Positions 25,128 to 34,101 are shown, numbered from the stretch's first letter. The stretch is DNA of 48,757 nt from an uncultured Clostridium sp. (GCA_900555045.1 USJW01000023.1:1-48757); one strand, 5' to 3'. The notes: generated from the letters alone by a model not told the origin. Numbers and translations are program-made.

Positions 25128-28100
25128 ATGTATCTAAAAAGTATCGAAATCCAGGGTTTTAAATCCTTTGCGAACAAGCTGGTGTTTGAGTTCCACAACG
25201 GGATCACCGGCATCGTGGGCCCCAACGGCAGCGGAAAGAGCAATGTGGCGGACGCGGTGCGCTGGGTGCTCGGCGAGCAGAGAATCAAGCAGCTGCGCGG
25301 CGCCAGCATGCAGGACGTGATATTCGCGGGCACGGAGCTGAGAAAGCCCCAGGGGTTCGCCTACGTGGCCATCACCCTGGACAACGCAGACCATCAGCTG
25401 GCCATCGACTACGACCAGGTGACCGTTTCCAGGCGCCTGTACCGCTCCGGCGAGAGCGAATACATGATTAACGGGAGCGCCTGCCGCCTGAAGGATATCA
25501 ATGAGCTGTTCTATGACACCGGAATCGGCAAGGAGGGCTACTCCATCATCGGACAGGGCCAGATCGACCGGATTTTGAGCGGCAAGCCGGAGGAGCGCAG
25601 GGAGCTGTTCGACGAGGCCGCCGGGATCGTGAAGTTCAAGCGCCGCAAGGCCATCGCCCAGAAGAAGCTGGAGGACGAGCAGGCCAACCTGGTCCGGGTC
25701 AGCGACATTCTGTCGGAGTTAGAAAAACAGGTGGGTCCCTTAGAGCGCCAGTCCCGTGCGGCTAAGGAGTATCTCCAGCTAAAAGAGCGGCTCAAGGTCT
25801 GCGACGCCAACCAGTTTCTGATGGAGACGGAAGGAATCCGCAGGCAGATGGCCGAGGTGGAGGAGAAAAAGAAAATCCTCACCGGGGATTTGGAGCGCAC
25901 GCGGCGGGAGTCGGAGGCCTTAAAGGAGGAGTACGACCGCCTGGAGACCGCCATCCTCAAGGAGGACGGCTGTATGGCCGAGAACCGGGACGAGCTAAAC
26001 CAGAGCACGGTGCGAAAGAGCAGCCTGGAGGGCCGCATCAACGTCCTGAACGAGCAGATCCACACCGAGGAGATGAACGAGGCGCACATCAACAGCCGCC
26101 GGGAAGCCATCCGGGAGGAGTTGAAGGCGCGGGCAGAGCAGCTCTCCGGCTACGAGGAGCAGAAGGGCCAGATGGATCAGCAGGCTGTGCAGGTGGCGGA
26201 GCGCCTGGGCGAGGCGTCCGGGCGCCTGGAGGAGCAGGACAATCTGATCCACCGCCTGGAGCAGGAGATTGAGACAGAAAAGTCCTCCATCATCGCAGCG
26301 CTCAACGAGCGGGCCAACCTGACCGCCCGCAGGCAGCGCTACGAGACCATGATGGAGCAGGTGGATCTGCGGCGCAGCGAGGTGACCCAGAAGCTCTTAA
26401 AATTCAAGAGCGACGAGTCGGTGCAGGACGAGCAGATCCGCTCCGAGGAGGAAGCGTTAAGGGCTCTGGAGGAGCGTCTGGAAGAACGCCAGCAACTGGC
26501 GGCCAGGACCGAGGAGGAGCTAAACCAGGCGGACCAGGAGCTGCGGCGCTTAAACCGCAACTTAAACGACACCCAGCAGAAGTACCACATGTCTTACACG
26601 AAGCTGGAGTCCTTAAGAAACCTTGCCGAGCGCTACGACGGCTACGGCGGCAGCATCCGCCGGGTCATGGAGGTCCGGGACCGGGTGCGCGGGATCCACG
26701 GCGTGGTGGCGGATTTGATCTCCGTGCCGCAAAAGTACGAGATCGCCATCGAGACGGCCCTGGGCGGAAGCATCCAGAACATTGTCACCGACTCGGAGGA
26801 GACCGCCAAGCAGTTAATCGGTTACTTAAAGAAGAATAAATACGGGCGGGCCACGTTCCTGCCTCTGACCGCCATCGGAGGAAAGCAGTCCTTCGGGCAG
26901 GAGGGCGCGCTAAAGGAGCCGGGAGTCTTAGGCCTTGCCAGCCAGCTGGTGGAGGCGGACGCCCAGTACGCGGGCCTTGTGCGCTACCTGTTGGGCCGTG
27001 TGGTCGTGACGGACACCATCGATCACGCCATCGCGCTGGCCAGAAAGTACAAGTACAGCCTGCGCATCGTTACCCTGGAGGGAGAGCTCTTAAGCGCGGG
27101 CGGCTCCATGACGGGCGGCGCGTTCAAGAACACCAGCAACCTTCTGGGCCGCCGGCGCGAGATCGAGGAGCTGGAGGAGGCCTGCAAGAAGGCCCTGACC
27201 CAGGTGGAGGCCATCCAGGGGGACATCAACATCCAGGAGGGAATCCTCCAGGAGAAGAAGGAGGAGCTGGAGGCGGCCCGCACGGCCATCCAGAAGTTCT
27301 ACCTGGAGCAGAATACGCTGCGCATGAACATCTCCCAGTTGGAGGACAAGAAGGCGGAGATCGCCGGCTCCTATGTGGATTTAGAGCGTGAGCGGGGCCA
27401 GCTTGACGAGCAGGTCCGGGAGATCAACGGCAGCCAGGAGGCGCTTAAGCAGGAGACGGCCGCCCTGGAGGAGAAAAATGCCCGGTCGGAGCAGGCGGTG
27501 GAGGAGAAAACCGCCGCTCTGGAGGAGGCCAAGAGCGGGAGAGATTCCCTGGCCTCGGACCTGGCGCAGGTTCAGATGGAGGCGGCCAACTTAAAGCAGA
27601 AGCTGGACTTCCTCAAGGAGAATGTGGACCGCGTCCGCGGCGAAATGCGAAAGCTGGAGGCGGAGCACCGGGATCTGGAGAGCGGATCCGGCAACTCCCA
27701 GGAGGTCATCGCGGGCAAGCGGCAGGAGATCGAGGGCTTAAAGGGCGAGATCGCAGAGATCGAGCGCCACGTGGAGGAGCTGCGGGGGCGGCTGGCCGCC
27801 CAGGCGGCAAAGAAGGAGGAGATGTCCGGGCAGCAGAAGGGATTTTTCGCCAAGCGCGAGGAGCTGTCCGAGCGCATGACCGGCCTGGACAAGGACATGT
27901 TCCGCCTGCAGTCCCAGCAGGAAAAGCTGGAGGAGCGGCTGGAGCACTCCACCACCTACATGTGGAACGAGTACGAGATGACCTTCTCCCGCGCGGAGGA
28001 GCTGAGGAGCGAGGAATTTTCGTCCATGCCGGAGGTCAAGCGGCAGATCGACGATTTGAAGGGGCGCATAAAGGCGCTGGGAAACGTCAACGTGAACGCC

Positions 28101-28688
28101 ATCGAGGACTACAGAGAGGTGTCCGAGCGGTACGAGTTCATGCGGACCCAGCACGAGGACCTGGTGAAGGCCCAGGCGGAGCTTGAAAACATTATCCAGG
28201 AGCTGGACACCGGGATGCGCCGCCAGTTCCAGGAAAAGTTCGGCGAGATCCGGGCAGAGTTTGACAAGGTGTTTAGGGAGCTGTTCGGCGGAGGCCGCGG
28301 CGCGCTGGAGCTGATGGAGGACGAGGATATCCTGGAGGCGGGAATCCAGATCATCGCGCAGCCGCCGGGCAAGAAGCTGCAGAACATGATGCAGCTCTCC
28401 GGCGGAGAGAAGGCGCTGACCGCCATCGCGCTGCTGTTCGCCATCCAGAACCTAAAGCCCTCGCCCTTCTGTCTCCTGGACGAGATCGAGGCGGCTCTGG
28501 ATGACTCCAACGTGGACCGCTTTGCGGGGTATCTGCACAAGCTCACAAGGAACACGCAGTTCATCGTGATCACCCACCGGCGCGGCACCATGGTGAGCGC
28601 GGACCGGCTCTACGGAATCACGATGCAGGAGAAGGGCGTGTCCACGCTGGTGAGCGTAAACCTGATTGAGGATAATCTGGACAAATAA
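25128..28688 (+). CDS. smc: SMC chromosome partition protein
   Basis: SMC is the ATPase of the SMC-ScpAB condensin complex that organises and segregates the chromosome. The N-terminal head has Walker A GPNGSGKSN (about 32-40) and QGQIDRIL. A long coiled coil follows, then the hinge at about 510-680, including VVADLISVP, and a second coiled coil. The C-terminal head carries signature LSGGEKAL (near 1090) and Walker B FCLLDEIEAALD (near 1115), then ITHRRGTM. At 1186 aa it has full length. The ribosome site is weak (GCGACGGTG), which fits modest expression. It follows rnc, and ftsY comes next. Confidence 0.97.
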   Translation: MYLKSIEIQGFKSFANKLVFEFHNGITGIVGPNGSGKSNVADAVRWVLGEQRIKQLRGASMQDVIFAGTELRKPQGFAYVAITLDNADHQLAIDYDQVTVSRRLYRSGESEYMINGSACRLKDINELFYDTGIGKEGYSIIGQGQIDRILSGKPEERRELFDEAAGIVKFKRRKAIAQKKLEDEQANLVRVSDILSELEKQVGPLERQSRAAKEYLQLKERLKVCDANQFLMETEGIRRQMAEVEEKKKILTGDLERTRRESEALKEEYDRLETAILKEDGCMAENRDELNQSTVRKSSLEGRINVLNEQIHTEEMNEAHINSRREAIREELKARAEQLSGYEEQKGQMDQQAVQVAERLGEASGRLEEQDNLIHRLEQEIETEKSSIIAALNERANLTARRQRYETMMEQVDLRRSEVTQKLLKFKSDESVQDEQIRSEEEALRALEERLEERQQLAARTEEELNQADQELRRLNRNLNDTQQKYHMSYTKLESLRNLAERYDGYGGSIRRVMEVRDRVRGIHGVVADLISVPQKYEIAIETALGGSIQNIVTDSEETAKQLIGYLKKNKYGRATFLPLTAIGGKQSFGQEGALKEPGVLGLASQLVEADAQYAGLVRYLLGRVVVTDTIDHAIALARKYKYSLRIVTLEGELLSAGGSMTGGAFKNTSNLLGRRREIEELEEACKKALTQVEAIQGDINIQEGILQEKKEELEAARTAIQKFYLEQNTLRMNISQLEDKKAEIAGSYVDLERERGQLDEQVREINGSQEALKQETAALEEKNARSEQAVEEKTAALEEAKSGRDSLASDLAQVQMEAANLKQKLDFLKENVDRVRGEMRKLEAEHRDLESGSGNSQEVIAGKRQEIEGLKGEIAEIERHVEELRGRLAAQAAKKEEMSGQQKGFFAKREELSERMTGLDKDMFRLQSQQEKLEERLEHSTTYMWNEYEMTFSRAEELRSEEFSSMPEVKRQIDDLKGRIKALGNVNVNAIEDYREVSERYEFMRTQHEDLVKAQAELENIIQELDTGMRRQFQEKFGEIRAEFDKVFRELFGGGRGALELMEDEDILEAGIQIIAQPPGKKLQNMMQLSGGEKALTAIALLFAIQNLKPSPFCLLDEIEAALDDSNVDRFAGYLHKLTRNTQFIVITHRRGTMVSADRLYGITMQEKGVSTLVSVNLIEDNLDK

Positions 28689-28707
28689 ATAGCTTTTGTG
28701 CTATGAT
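28678..28707 (+). promoter_or_regulatory. Putative ftsY promoter
   Basis: TGGACA (28678-28683) and TATGAT (28702-28707) are spaced by 18 bases. They lie across the smc stop codon and just before a hairpin that precedes ftsY. Confidence 0.35.
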
Positions 28708-28714
28708 AAGAAGA

Positions 28715-28735
28715 AAAACAGCCCGGGGCTGTTTT
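28715..28735 (+). terminator. Hairpin between smc and ftsY
   Basis: AAAACAGC (28715-28722) and GCTGTTTT (28728-28735) form an 8-base-pair stem ending in four T around a GC-rich 5-base loop. It may terminate the plsX-smc transcript or form the 5' end of an ftsY transcript. Confidence 0.55.
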
Positions 28736-28767
28736 GAAATCGAAATGTTAAGAGGAGAAAAAGGTGT

Positions 28768-29712
28768 ATGGCTGAGGGAAAGAAAGGCTTTTTCGGGCGT
28801 CTGGTGGAGGGCCTGACCAAGACCCGCAACAATATTGTTTCCGGCATTGATTCCATTTTCAGCGGTTTTTCCGCTATAGACGACGACTTCTACGAGGAGA
28901 TCGAGGAGACGTTGATCATGGGCGACATCGGCATCCAGACCACCATGTCCATCGTGGAGGATCTGCGGCGCAAGGTGAAGGAGCAGCACATCAAGGAGCC
29001 GGAGGAGTGCAAGGAGCTGCTGATGGGCAGCATCAAGGCCCAGATGGATTTGGGCGAGAACGCCTATGAGTTTGAGCACAGAAAATCCGTGGTGCTCGTC
29101 ATCGGCGTCAACGGCGTGGGAAAGACCACCTCCGTGGGCAAGCTGGCCGGGCAGCTAAAGGACCAGGGCCGCAAGGTGATTCTTGCCGCCGCGGACACCT
29201 TCCGCGCAGCCGCCATCGAGCAGCTGACGGAGTGGTCGAACCGGGCGGGCGTTGAGATTATCGCCCAGCAGGAGGGCTCCGACCCGGCCGCTGTGATCTA
29301 CGACGCGGTGGCGGCCGCCAAGTCCCGCAAGGCCGACGTGCTGATCTGCGACACCGCCGGGCGGCTTCACAACAAGAAGAACCTGATGGAGGAGCTGCGC
29401 AAGATCAACCGGATTATCGACAAGGAGTATCCGGACGCCTACCGGGAGACACTGGTGGTGCTGGACGGTACCACGGGACAGAACGCGCTGGCACAGGCCA
29501 GACAGTTCATGGAGGTGGCGGATATCACGGGAATCATCCTGACAAAGTTAGACGGCACCGCCAAGGGCGGAATCGCCGTGGCGATCCAGTCGGAGCTGGG
29601 ACTCCCGGTGAAGTATATCGGAATCGGCGAGAAGATCGACGATCTGCAGAAGTTCAATGCGGACGATTTCGTGAACGCGCTGTTTAACGTTCGCAGACCG
29701 GACGGTGAATAA
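28768..29712 (+). CDS. ftsY: FtsY, signal recognition particle receptor
   Basis: FtsY is the GTPase that docks SRP-ribosome complexes at the membrane for co-translational insertion. The protein (314 aa) lacks the long acidic A domain, as is usual in Firmicutes. It starts with a basic, amphipathic N-terminus (KKGFFGRLVEGLTKTRNNI), followed by the N domain and the G domain with P-loop GVNGVGKTT (Lys119), DTAGRLHNK, TKLDGTAKGG and the closing GIGEKIDDLQKF. An AAGAGGAG site lies upstream. Its partner Ffh is encoded about 4.4 kb downstream, separated by ilvA, clcA and two unknown genes. Confidence 0.96.
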   Translation: MAEGKKGFFGRLVEGLTKTRNNIVSGIDSIFSGFSAIDDDFYEEIEETLIMGDIGIQTTMSIVEDLRRKVKEQHIKEPEECKELLMGSIKAQMDLGENAYEFEHRKSVVLVIGVNGVGKTTSVGKLAGQLKDQGRKVILAAADTFRAAAIEQLTEWSNRAGVEIIAQQEGSDPAAVIYDAVAAAKSRKADVLICDTAGRLHNKKNLMEELRKINRIIDKEYPDAYRETLVVLDGTTGQNALAQARQFMEVADITGIILTKLDGTAKGGIAVAIQSELGLPVKYIGIGEKIDDLQKFNADDFVNALFNVRRPDGE

Positions 29713-29740
29713 ATTTACAAGACAGAAGGGATAGGGTATT

Positions 29741-30973
29741 ATGGAAGAATTAACATTGGAACAGTTCGAGGAGGCCTCGGACCTGGTCAAGGAAGTGACT
29801 CTGGAGACCAAGCTGGTGTACAGCGAGTATTTTTCCGGGCAGACGGGAAACAAGGTATACTTTAAGCCGGAAAACCTGCAGTACACCGGAGCGTACAAGG
29901 TGAGAGGCGCCTACTATAAGATCAGCACCCTGACCGAAGAGGAGAAGAGCAAGGGCTTAATCACCGCCTCCGCGGGAAATCACGCCCAGGGCGTGGCCTA
30001 CGCCGCGAAGCTGGCGGGCGTGAAGGCGGTCGTCGTGATGCCGACCACTACCCCCTTAATGAAGGTAAACCGCACCAAGGGCTACGGCGCTGAGGTGGTT
30101 TTGGCGGGCGACGTGTTCGACGAGGCCTGTGACTATGCCTACAAGCTGGCCGAGGAACACGGCTACACCTTCGTCCATCCCTTCGACGACCTGACGGTTG
30201 CCACCGGACAGGGCACCATCGCCATGGAGATCATCAAGGAGCTCCCCACCGTGGACTACATCCTGGTGCCCATGGGCGGCGGCGGACTCTCCACCGGCGT
30301 GTCCACCCTGGCAAAGCTGCTTAACCCGAAGATCAAGGTCATCGGCGTGGAGCCGGCGGGGGCCAACTGCATCCAGGAATCCCTGCGCCAGGGCCAGGTT
30401 GTGACCCTTCCCAATGTGAACACCATCGCGGACGGCACCGCTGTGAAGCGCCCCGGCGAGAAGCTGTTCCCCTACATCCAGCAGAACATCGACGACATCA
30501 TCACCATTGAGGACAGCGAGCTGATCGTGGCCTTCCTGGACATGGTGGAGAACCACAAGATGATCGTTGAGAATTCCGGCCTTCTGACCGTGGCGGCCCT
30601 GAAGCACTTGAACGTGCAGAAAAAGAAGATCGTCTCCATCTTAAGCGGCGGAAACATGGACGTGATCACCATGTCCTCCATCGTGCAGCACGGCTTAATC
30701 CAGCGCGACCGCGTGTTCACCGTGTCCGTCCTGTTGCCCGACAAGCCCGGCGAGCTGGCCAAGATCTCCACGCTTTTGGCCCAGGAGCAGGGCAATATCA
30801 TCAAGCTGGAGCACAACCAGTTCATCAGTATCAACCGCAACGCGGCCGTGGAGCTGCGAATCACGCTGGAGGCCTTCGGCACGGACCACAAGAACCAGAT
30901 CGTGGCCGCTCTGACAAACGCGGGATACCGCCCCAAGCTGGTGAAGTTCAAGGGCACCTACAGCGATTCATAA
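29741..30973 (+). CDS. ilvA: Threonine ammonia-lyase with C-terminal ACT domain
   Basis: This PLP enzyme converts L-threonine to 2-oxobutanoate and ammonia, the first step toward isoleucine or part of threonine catabolism. Lys53 in AYKVRGAYYK is the PLP lysine. SAGNHAQGVA and the phosphate-binding PMGGGGLSTG are present, and SGGNMD lies late in the catalytic domain. A single ACT-like domain (about 330-402, FTVSVLLPDKPGELAKI) makes it closer to the 400-aa catabolic/ACT form than to the 500-aa E. coli IlvA. The ribosome site is weak (AAGGGAT). It follows ftsY by 28 bases, so it may share its transcript. Confidence 0.92.
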   Translation: MEELTLEQFEEASDLVKEVTLETKLVYSEYFSGQTGNKVYFKPENLQYTGAYKVRGAYYKISTLTEEEKSKGLITASAGNHAQGVAYAAKLAGVKAVVVMPTTTPLMKVNRTKGYGAEVVLAGDVFDEACDYAYKLAEEHGYTFVHPFDDLTVATGQGTIAMEIIKELPTVDYILVPMGGGGLSTGVSTLAKLLNPKIKVIGVEPAGANCIQESLRQGQVVTLPNVNTIADGTAVKRPGEKLFPYIQQNIDDIITIEDSELIVAFLDMVENHKMIVENSGLLTVAALKHLNVQKKKIVSILSGGNMDVITMSSIVQHGLIQRDRVFTVSVLLPDKPGELAKISTLLAQEQGNIIKLEHNQFISINRNAAVELRITLEAFGTDHKNQIVAALTNAGYRPKLVKFKGTYSDS

Positions 30974-30994
30974 TAGTTTATCATAGCAGTCTGG

Positions 30995-31030
30995 CGTACC
31001 CGCCTGCCGTCAACGCGGCAGGCGGTACGT
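30995..31030 (+). terminator. GC-rich hairpin after ilvA
   Basis: CCGCCTGCCG (about 31000-31009) pairs with CGGCAGGCGG (about 31015-31024), and further GTAC pairing occurs across a one-base bulge. No T-run follows. It is a probable weak terminator or 3' stabiliser. Confidence 0.5.
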
Positions 31031-31082
31031 GCGTGGCGGACAAATGAGAAAACGTATCTGACAATACAGGGGGAAATGAGTT

Positions 31083-32660
31083 ATGAAACCGGAAGAACGC
31101 ACGGTTCGCAATACGATTATCCGGTACCGGAGCTTTCGCTATGCGCTGGTGCTGGAGGGCGTGGCGGTGGGCGCCATCTCGGGAGCTGTGGTGGTGGCAT
31201 TCCGCTACCTGATCAGCTGTACGGATGAGCTGCTCCACGCCATCCTGGCCTTCGGGAGAGCCAACCACTGGTTTATCCCGGTGTGGTTTTTGATCCTGGC
31301 GGCCGCCGCCCTGATCGTGACCCTGCTCTTAAAGTGGGATCCGCTGATCTCTGGCAGCGGCATCCCGCAGATTGAGGGCGAGATCATGGGTGAGATCGAC
31401 CAGCACTGGTGGCGCGTGCTGACGGCCAAGCTGGCCGGCGGCATACTGTCCCTCGGCTGCGGCCTGTCCCTGGGCCGCGAGGGCCCCAGCATCCAGCTGG
31501 GAGCCATGGCGGCGAAGGGCTTCTCGCGGCTCACCAAGCGCGTGAAGACGGAGGAGAAGGTGTTAATCACCTGCGGCGCCAGCGCCGGCCTCTCCGCGGC
31601 CTTCAACGCGCCCATCGCGGGCATCCTGTTCTCGCTGGAGGAGGTCCACAAGCACATCTCCCCGGAGCTGGTGCTGTCCTCCATGGCGGCCTCCATCACG
31701 TCGGACTTCGTGTCCCGGAATGTGTTCGGCTTAAAGCCGGTGTTCACCTTCAACATCACCCACATGATGCCGCTGTCCACCTACGGGCACGTGCTCCTTC
31801 TGGGCGTGGTGATCGGGCTGATGGGCGTGGTGTACAACACCAGCATCGGCAAATCCCAGGATCTGTACGGCAAGATCCCCAAGGAATGGATGCGCATCCT
31901 GATCCCGTTCATGCTGGCCGGCGTGTTCGGCTTTGTGTACCCGGCAGTGCTCGGCGGCGGGCACTCCCTGGTGGAGGAGCTGACCGCGGGCGAGCTGCTC
32001 CTCGGCGGTCTTTGCCTGCTGTTCCTGATTAAATTTGCGTTCTCGATGATCAGCTTCGGCTCCGGAGCTCCCGGCGGTATCTTTCTGCCGCTCTTGGTGC
32101 TGGGCGCCATTATCGGAAGCATCTATTTTAACCTGGCAGTTTCTGTGAGCCCGGGCTTAAACGGGCTTTTGAGCAACTTTATTATTCTGGGCATGGCCGG
32201 ATACTTCTCCGCCATCGTCCGGGCCCCCATCACCGGAATCATCCTGATCAGCGAGATGACCGGCTCATTCTCACACCTGCTGACGCTGTCCATGGTGTCC
32301 CTGGCGGCCTACATCGTGCCGGACCTGCTGCACTGTGCGCCGGTCTACGACCAGCTGCTGCACCGGCTTCTGGCCAAGCAGAACCCGGACAAGGTGGCCA
32401 CTCTGACCGGCGAAAAGGTCCTGGTGGAGGGCATGATTTTCCACGGGAGCGCGGCCGAGGGCCAGAAGGTGTCCGCCATCGCCTGGCCCAGGACCTGCCT
32501 GGTGGTGTCGCTCATGCGCGGCGAGGCGGAGTTTGTGCCCCGCGGGGACACGGTCCTCATGGCGGGGGACCGCATCGTGGCTCTCTGCGACGAGACCGCC
32601 GAGGGGGAACTGCATAGGACACTGCAGGAGTACTGCGAGACGGTGACGACGCCCCGGTGA
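31083..32660 (+). CDS. clcA: CLC-type H+/Cl- antiporter with RCK_C domain
   Basis: This is a polytopic chloride transporter of 525 aa. The three CLC selectivity-filter motifs are present: GSGIPQ (from 91), GREGPS (from 131, with gating Glu133) and GAPGGIFLP. An EE pair at 186-187 in FSLEEVHKH matches the internal proton glutamate of ClC-ec1, so coupled antiport is more likely than a channel. After the membrane part, residues of about 445-515 form a TrkA-C/RCK_C regulatory domain (EGMIFHGSAAEGQKVS...). A CAGGGGGA site lies 8 bases before the ATG. Its role may be acid or osmotic stress tolerance, by family analogy. Confidence 0.93.
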   Translation: MKPEERTVRNTIIRYRSFRYALVLEGVAVGAISGAVVVAFRYLISCTDELLHAILAFGRANHWFIPVWFLILAAAALIVTLLLKWDPLISGSGIPQIEGEIMGEIDQHWWRVLTAKLAGGILSLGCGLSLGREGPSIQLGAMAAKGFSRLTKRVKTEEKVLITCGASAGLSAAFNAPIAGILFSLEEVHKHISPELVLSSMAASITSDFVSRNVFGLKPVFTFNITHMMPLSTYGHVLLLGVVIGLMGVVYNTSIGKSQDLYGKIPKEWMRILIPFMLAGVFGFVYPAVLGGGHSLVEELTAGELLLGGLCLLFLIKFAFSMISFGSGAPGGIFLPLLVLGAIIGSIYFNLAVSVSPGLNGLLSNFIILGMAGYFSAIVRAPITGIILISEMTGSFSHLLTLSMVSLAAYIVPDLLHCAPVYDQLLHRLLAKQNPDKVATLTGEKVLVEGMIFHGSAAEGQKVSAIAWPRTCLVVSLMRGEAEFVPRGDTVLMAGDRIVALCDETAEGELHRTLQEYCETVTTPR

Positions 32661-32683
32661 CCTGGGCGGGCGGCGGAAGAGGA

Positions 32684-32747
32684 GCCCGGGACCCGGGAAG
32701 ATGTCTCCGGCCGGCGTCCGGGAACCTTAGAAGATGTCCCCGGCAGC
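32684..32747 (+). repeat. Imperfect tandem duplication of 32 bases
   Basis: Bases 32684-32715 and 32716-32747 are related units, each containing CCGGGA, AGAAGATGT or GGAAGATGT, then CCGG. About three quarters of positions agree. They fill the gap between clcA and the lipoprotein gene and contain no ORF. A short GGCAGC/GCTGCC hairpin follows at 32742-32758. Confidence 0.55.
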
Positions 32748-32773
32748 GTTTGGCTGCCTGAAAGGAAGGGAAG

Positions 32774-33364
32774 ATGATGAAAAAAATGACGGATACGAGA
32801 TGGAGACTACACAGGAGAAGAGGCGCGGCGTTTGCCGCGGCTATGGCGCTGGCGGTTTCGTCCCTCGGGGGCTGTGCCGGGGCGAAGCCGGAGGCCACCA
32901 CCGCGGCCCAGACGACGGCTGCGCAGAGTGAGCCCCAGAGCGCAGCCATCCCCAACCCCATGAAGGAGGTGGCGGACACGCTGGCCTTTGAGGAGCTGGG
33001 AATCCACATGATTGTTCCCGGCGAGGCGAAGGACGTCAAATATTTCATCATCGGCGGCGAGGTGGCGGACGTCCACTTCACGTTGGACGGCGTGGAATAC
33101 ACCTGGAGGGCCTCCAACACGGCGGAGGATTTCGCGGGGATCTTTGAGCGCTTCAAGGAGGGAGAGGAGATCACCACCTCCTTTGACGCCGACGGCGAGA
33201 GCGCAGAGATCACAATCAAGACCACGGAGAGCGGCGGGCGCCTGGCCGCGTGGGCGTGGGGGGACACGAACTACACCCTCTACACCGCGGCGGCGGTGGA
33301 GGACGAGGCCATTGAAGCGCTGACGCTCCATCTGGCGGAGCTGAGTCTCAACGAAAAACAGTGA
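32774..33364 (+). CDS. Putative lipoprotein of unknown function
   Basis: This 196-aa protein has a basic N-terminus and a hydrophobic signal segment with lipobox LGGC; Cys34 would be lipidated and anchored outside the membrane. A Thr/Ala/Gln-rich linker (about 38-58) precedes a domain of about 135 residues with alternating strands and several tryptophans. I do not recognise a family. AAAGGAAGGG lies upstream; ATG 32774 and 32777 are both possible starts. The next gene follows by 21 bases, so they may be co-transcribed. Confidence 0.8.
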   Translation: MMKKMTDTRWRLHRRRGAAFAAAMALAVSSLGGCAGAKPEATTAAQTTAAQSEPQSAAIPNPMKEVADTLAFEELGIHMIVPGEAKDVKYFIIGGEVADVHFTLDGVEYTWRASNTAEDFAGIFERFKEGEEITTSFDADGESAEITIKTTESGGRLAAWAWGDTNYTLYTAAAVEDEAIEALTLHLAELSLNEKQ

Positions 33365-33385
33365 GGTTGTCTGGGAGGTGGCGTT

Positions 33386-33664
33386 TTGCTGGAGCTTAAG
33401 GATTTCATGCCGGTCAACTACCTGAAAAAAGAAAAATTCACCGGCAGCCACAAAGGGATGCGCTTTCGCATGGAGAAGGTGGACCGGGAGGGCGAGGACC
33501 CAGTGCTGGGGGTAACCGCCTGGCCGGAGCCCTACGGCTACGAGGCCACGCCGGACGAGCAGAAGACCAGGGCCGAATTCTCCTTTGACGCGGACGGAAT
33601 CGCAAAAGGGGTGGACTGGCTCAACGAGCAGTACGCGGGGCAGCCGGAGCGGTGGAAAAAATAA
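33386..33664 (+). CDS. Small conserved-looking protein of unknown function (92 aa)
   Basis: This is a soluble, charged protein with no signal peptide or membrane helix. A TTG start has GGGAGGTG 5 bases upstream. It contains a HKGMRFRMEKV stretch and a tryptophan-proline-rich middle (VTAWPEPYGYEATPDEQK), ending in a WLNEQY...ERWKK helix. No family or function is recognised. It lies between the lipoprotein gene and a strong terminator, so it is probably the last gene of that transcript. Confidence 0.7.
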   Translation: MLELKDFMPVNYLKKEKFTGSHKGMRFRMEKVDREGEDPVLGVTAWPEPYGYEATPDEQKTRAEFSFDADGIAKGVDWLNEQYAGQPERWKK

Positions 33665-33667
33665 TTT

Positions 33668-33701
33668 TGCGGTTGTCAAGTAAAAAGTCTTGACAACCGC
33701 A
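33668..33701 (+). terminator. Strong terminator-type hairpin overlapping the ylxM promoter
   Basis: TGCGGTTGTCAAG (33668-33680) pairs perfectly with CTTGACAACCGCA (33689-33701) over 13 bases with an 8-base loop. TTCCTTT follows. Its right arm contains the TTGACA -35 box of the next promoter. Confidence 0.75.
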
Positions 33702-33718
33702 TTCCTTTCGTGTATGAT
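33690..33718 (+). promoter_or_regulatory. Consensus promoter of ylxM-ffh-rpsP operon
   Basis: A perfect TTGACA (33690-33695) and TATGAT (33713-33718) are spaced 17 bases apart. The predicted start lies only about 10 bases before the ylxM ATG, so the leader would be very short. The AGGTGG ribosome site (33724-33729) would be at the extreme 5' end. Confidence 0.7.
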
Positions 33719-33734
33719 AGCACAGGTGGTTGAA

Positions 33735-34079
33735 ATGGAGAAGATTGTGGAACAGGGTTTGCTGTACGACTTTTACGGAGAGCTCCTGACTGCGCATCAG
33801 AGAAGCGTCTATGAGGACGTGGTATTCAATGATCTGTCTCCCAGCGAGATTGCGCGGGAGAAGGGGATCAGCCGTCAGGGGATTCATGATCTGATCCGGC
33901 GCTGTGACAAAATATTGGAAGATTACGAGGCCAAGCTCCATCTGGTGGCCAAGTTTGTGAAGATCCGCGAGACGGTGGAGGAAATCCAGCAGCAGGCGGA
34001 CGAATATATAGAGACGAGGGACATGGAACGGATCGAGACGATCCGCAGACTCTCGGGTGAGATCACCAGCACCCTCTAG
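33735..34079 (+). CDS. ylxM: YlxM-family SRP-associated helix-turn-helix protein
   Basis: This 114-aa protein belongs to the YlxM/p13-like family found next to ffh in Gram-positive bacteria and thought to modulate SRP function. The N-terminal half shows the sigma-70 region-4-like helix-turn-helix (LTAHQRSVYEDVVFNDLSPS then REKGISRQGIHDLIRR), and a charged helical tail follows. The ATG at 33735 fits the family N-terminus (MEKIVEQGLLYDFYG); a start further upstream would lie in the promoter. ffh begins 22 bases later. Confidence 0.92.
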   Translation: MEKIVEQGLLYDFYGELLTAHQRSVYEDVVFNDLSPSEIAREKGISRQGIHDLIRRCDKILEDYEAKLHLVAKFVKIRETVEEIQQQADEYIETRDMERIETIRRLSGEITSTL

Positions 34080-34101
34080 GTGCATGGCAGGAGGTTAGCC
34101 G

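Noticed and set aside
31083..32660. Chloride channel rather than antiporter
   Set aside because: Both the external gating Glu133 and the internal EE pair typical of proton-coupled CLC antiporters are present.
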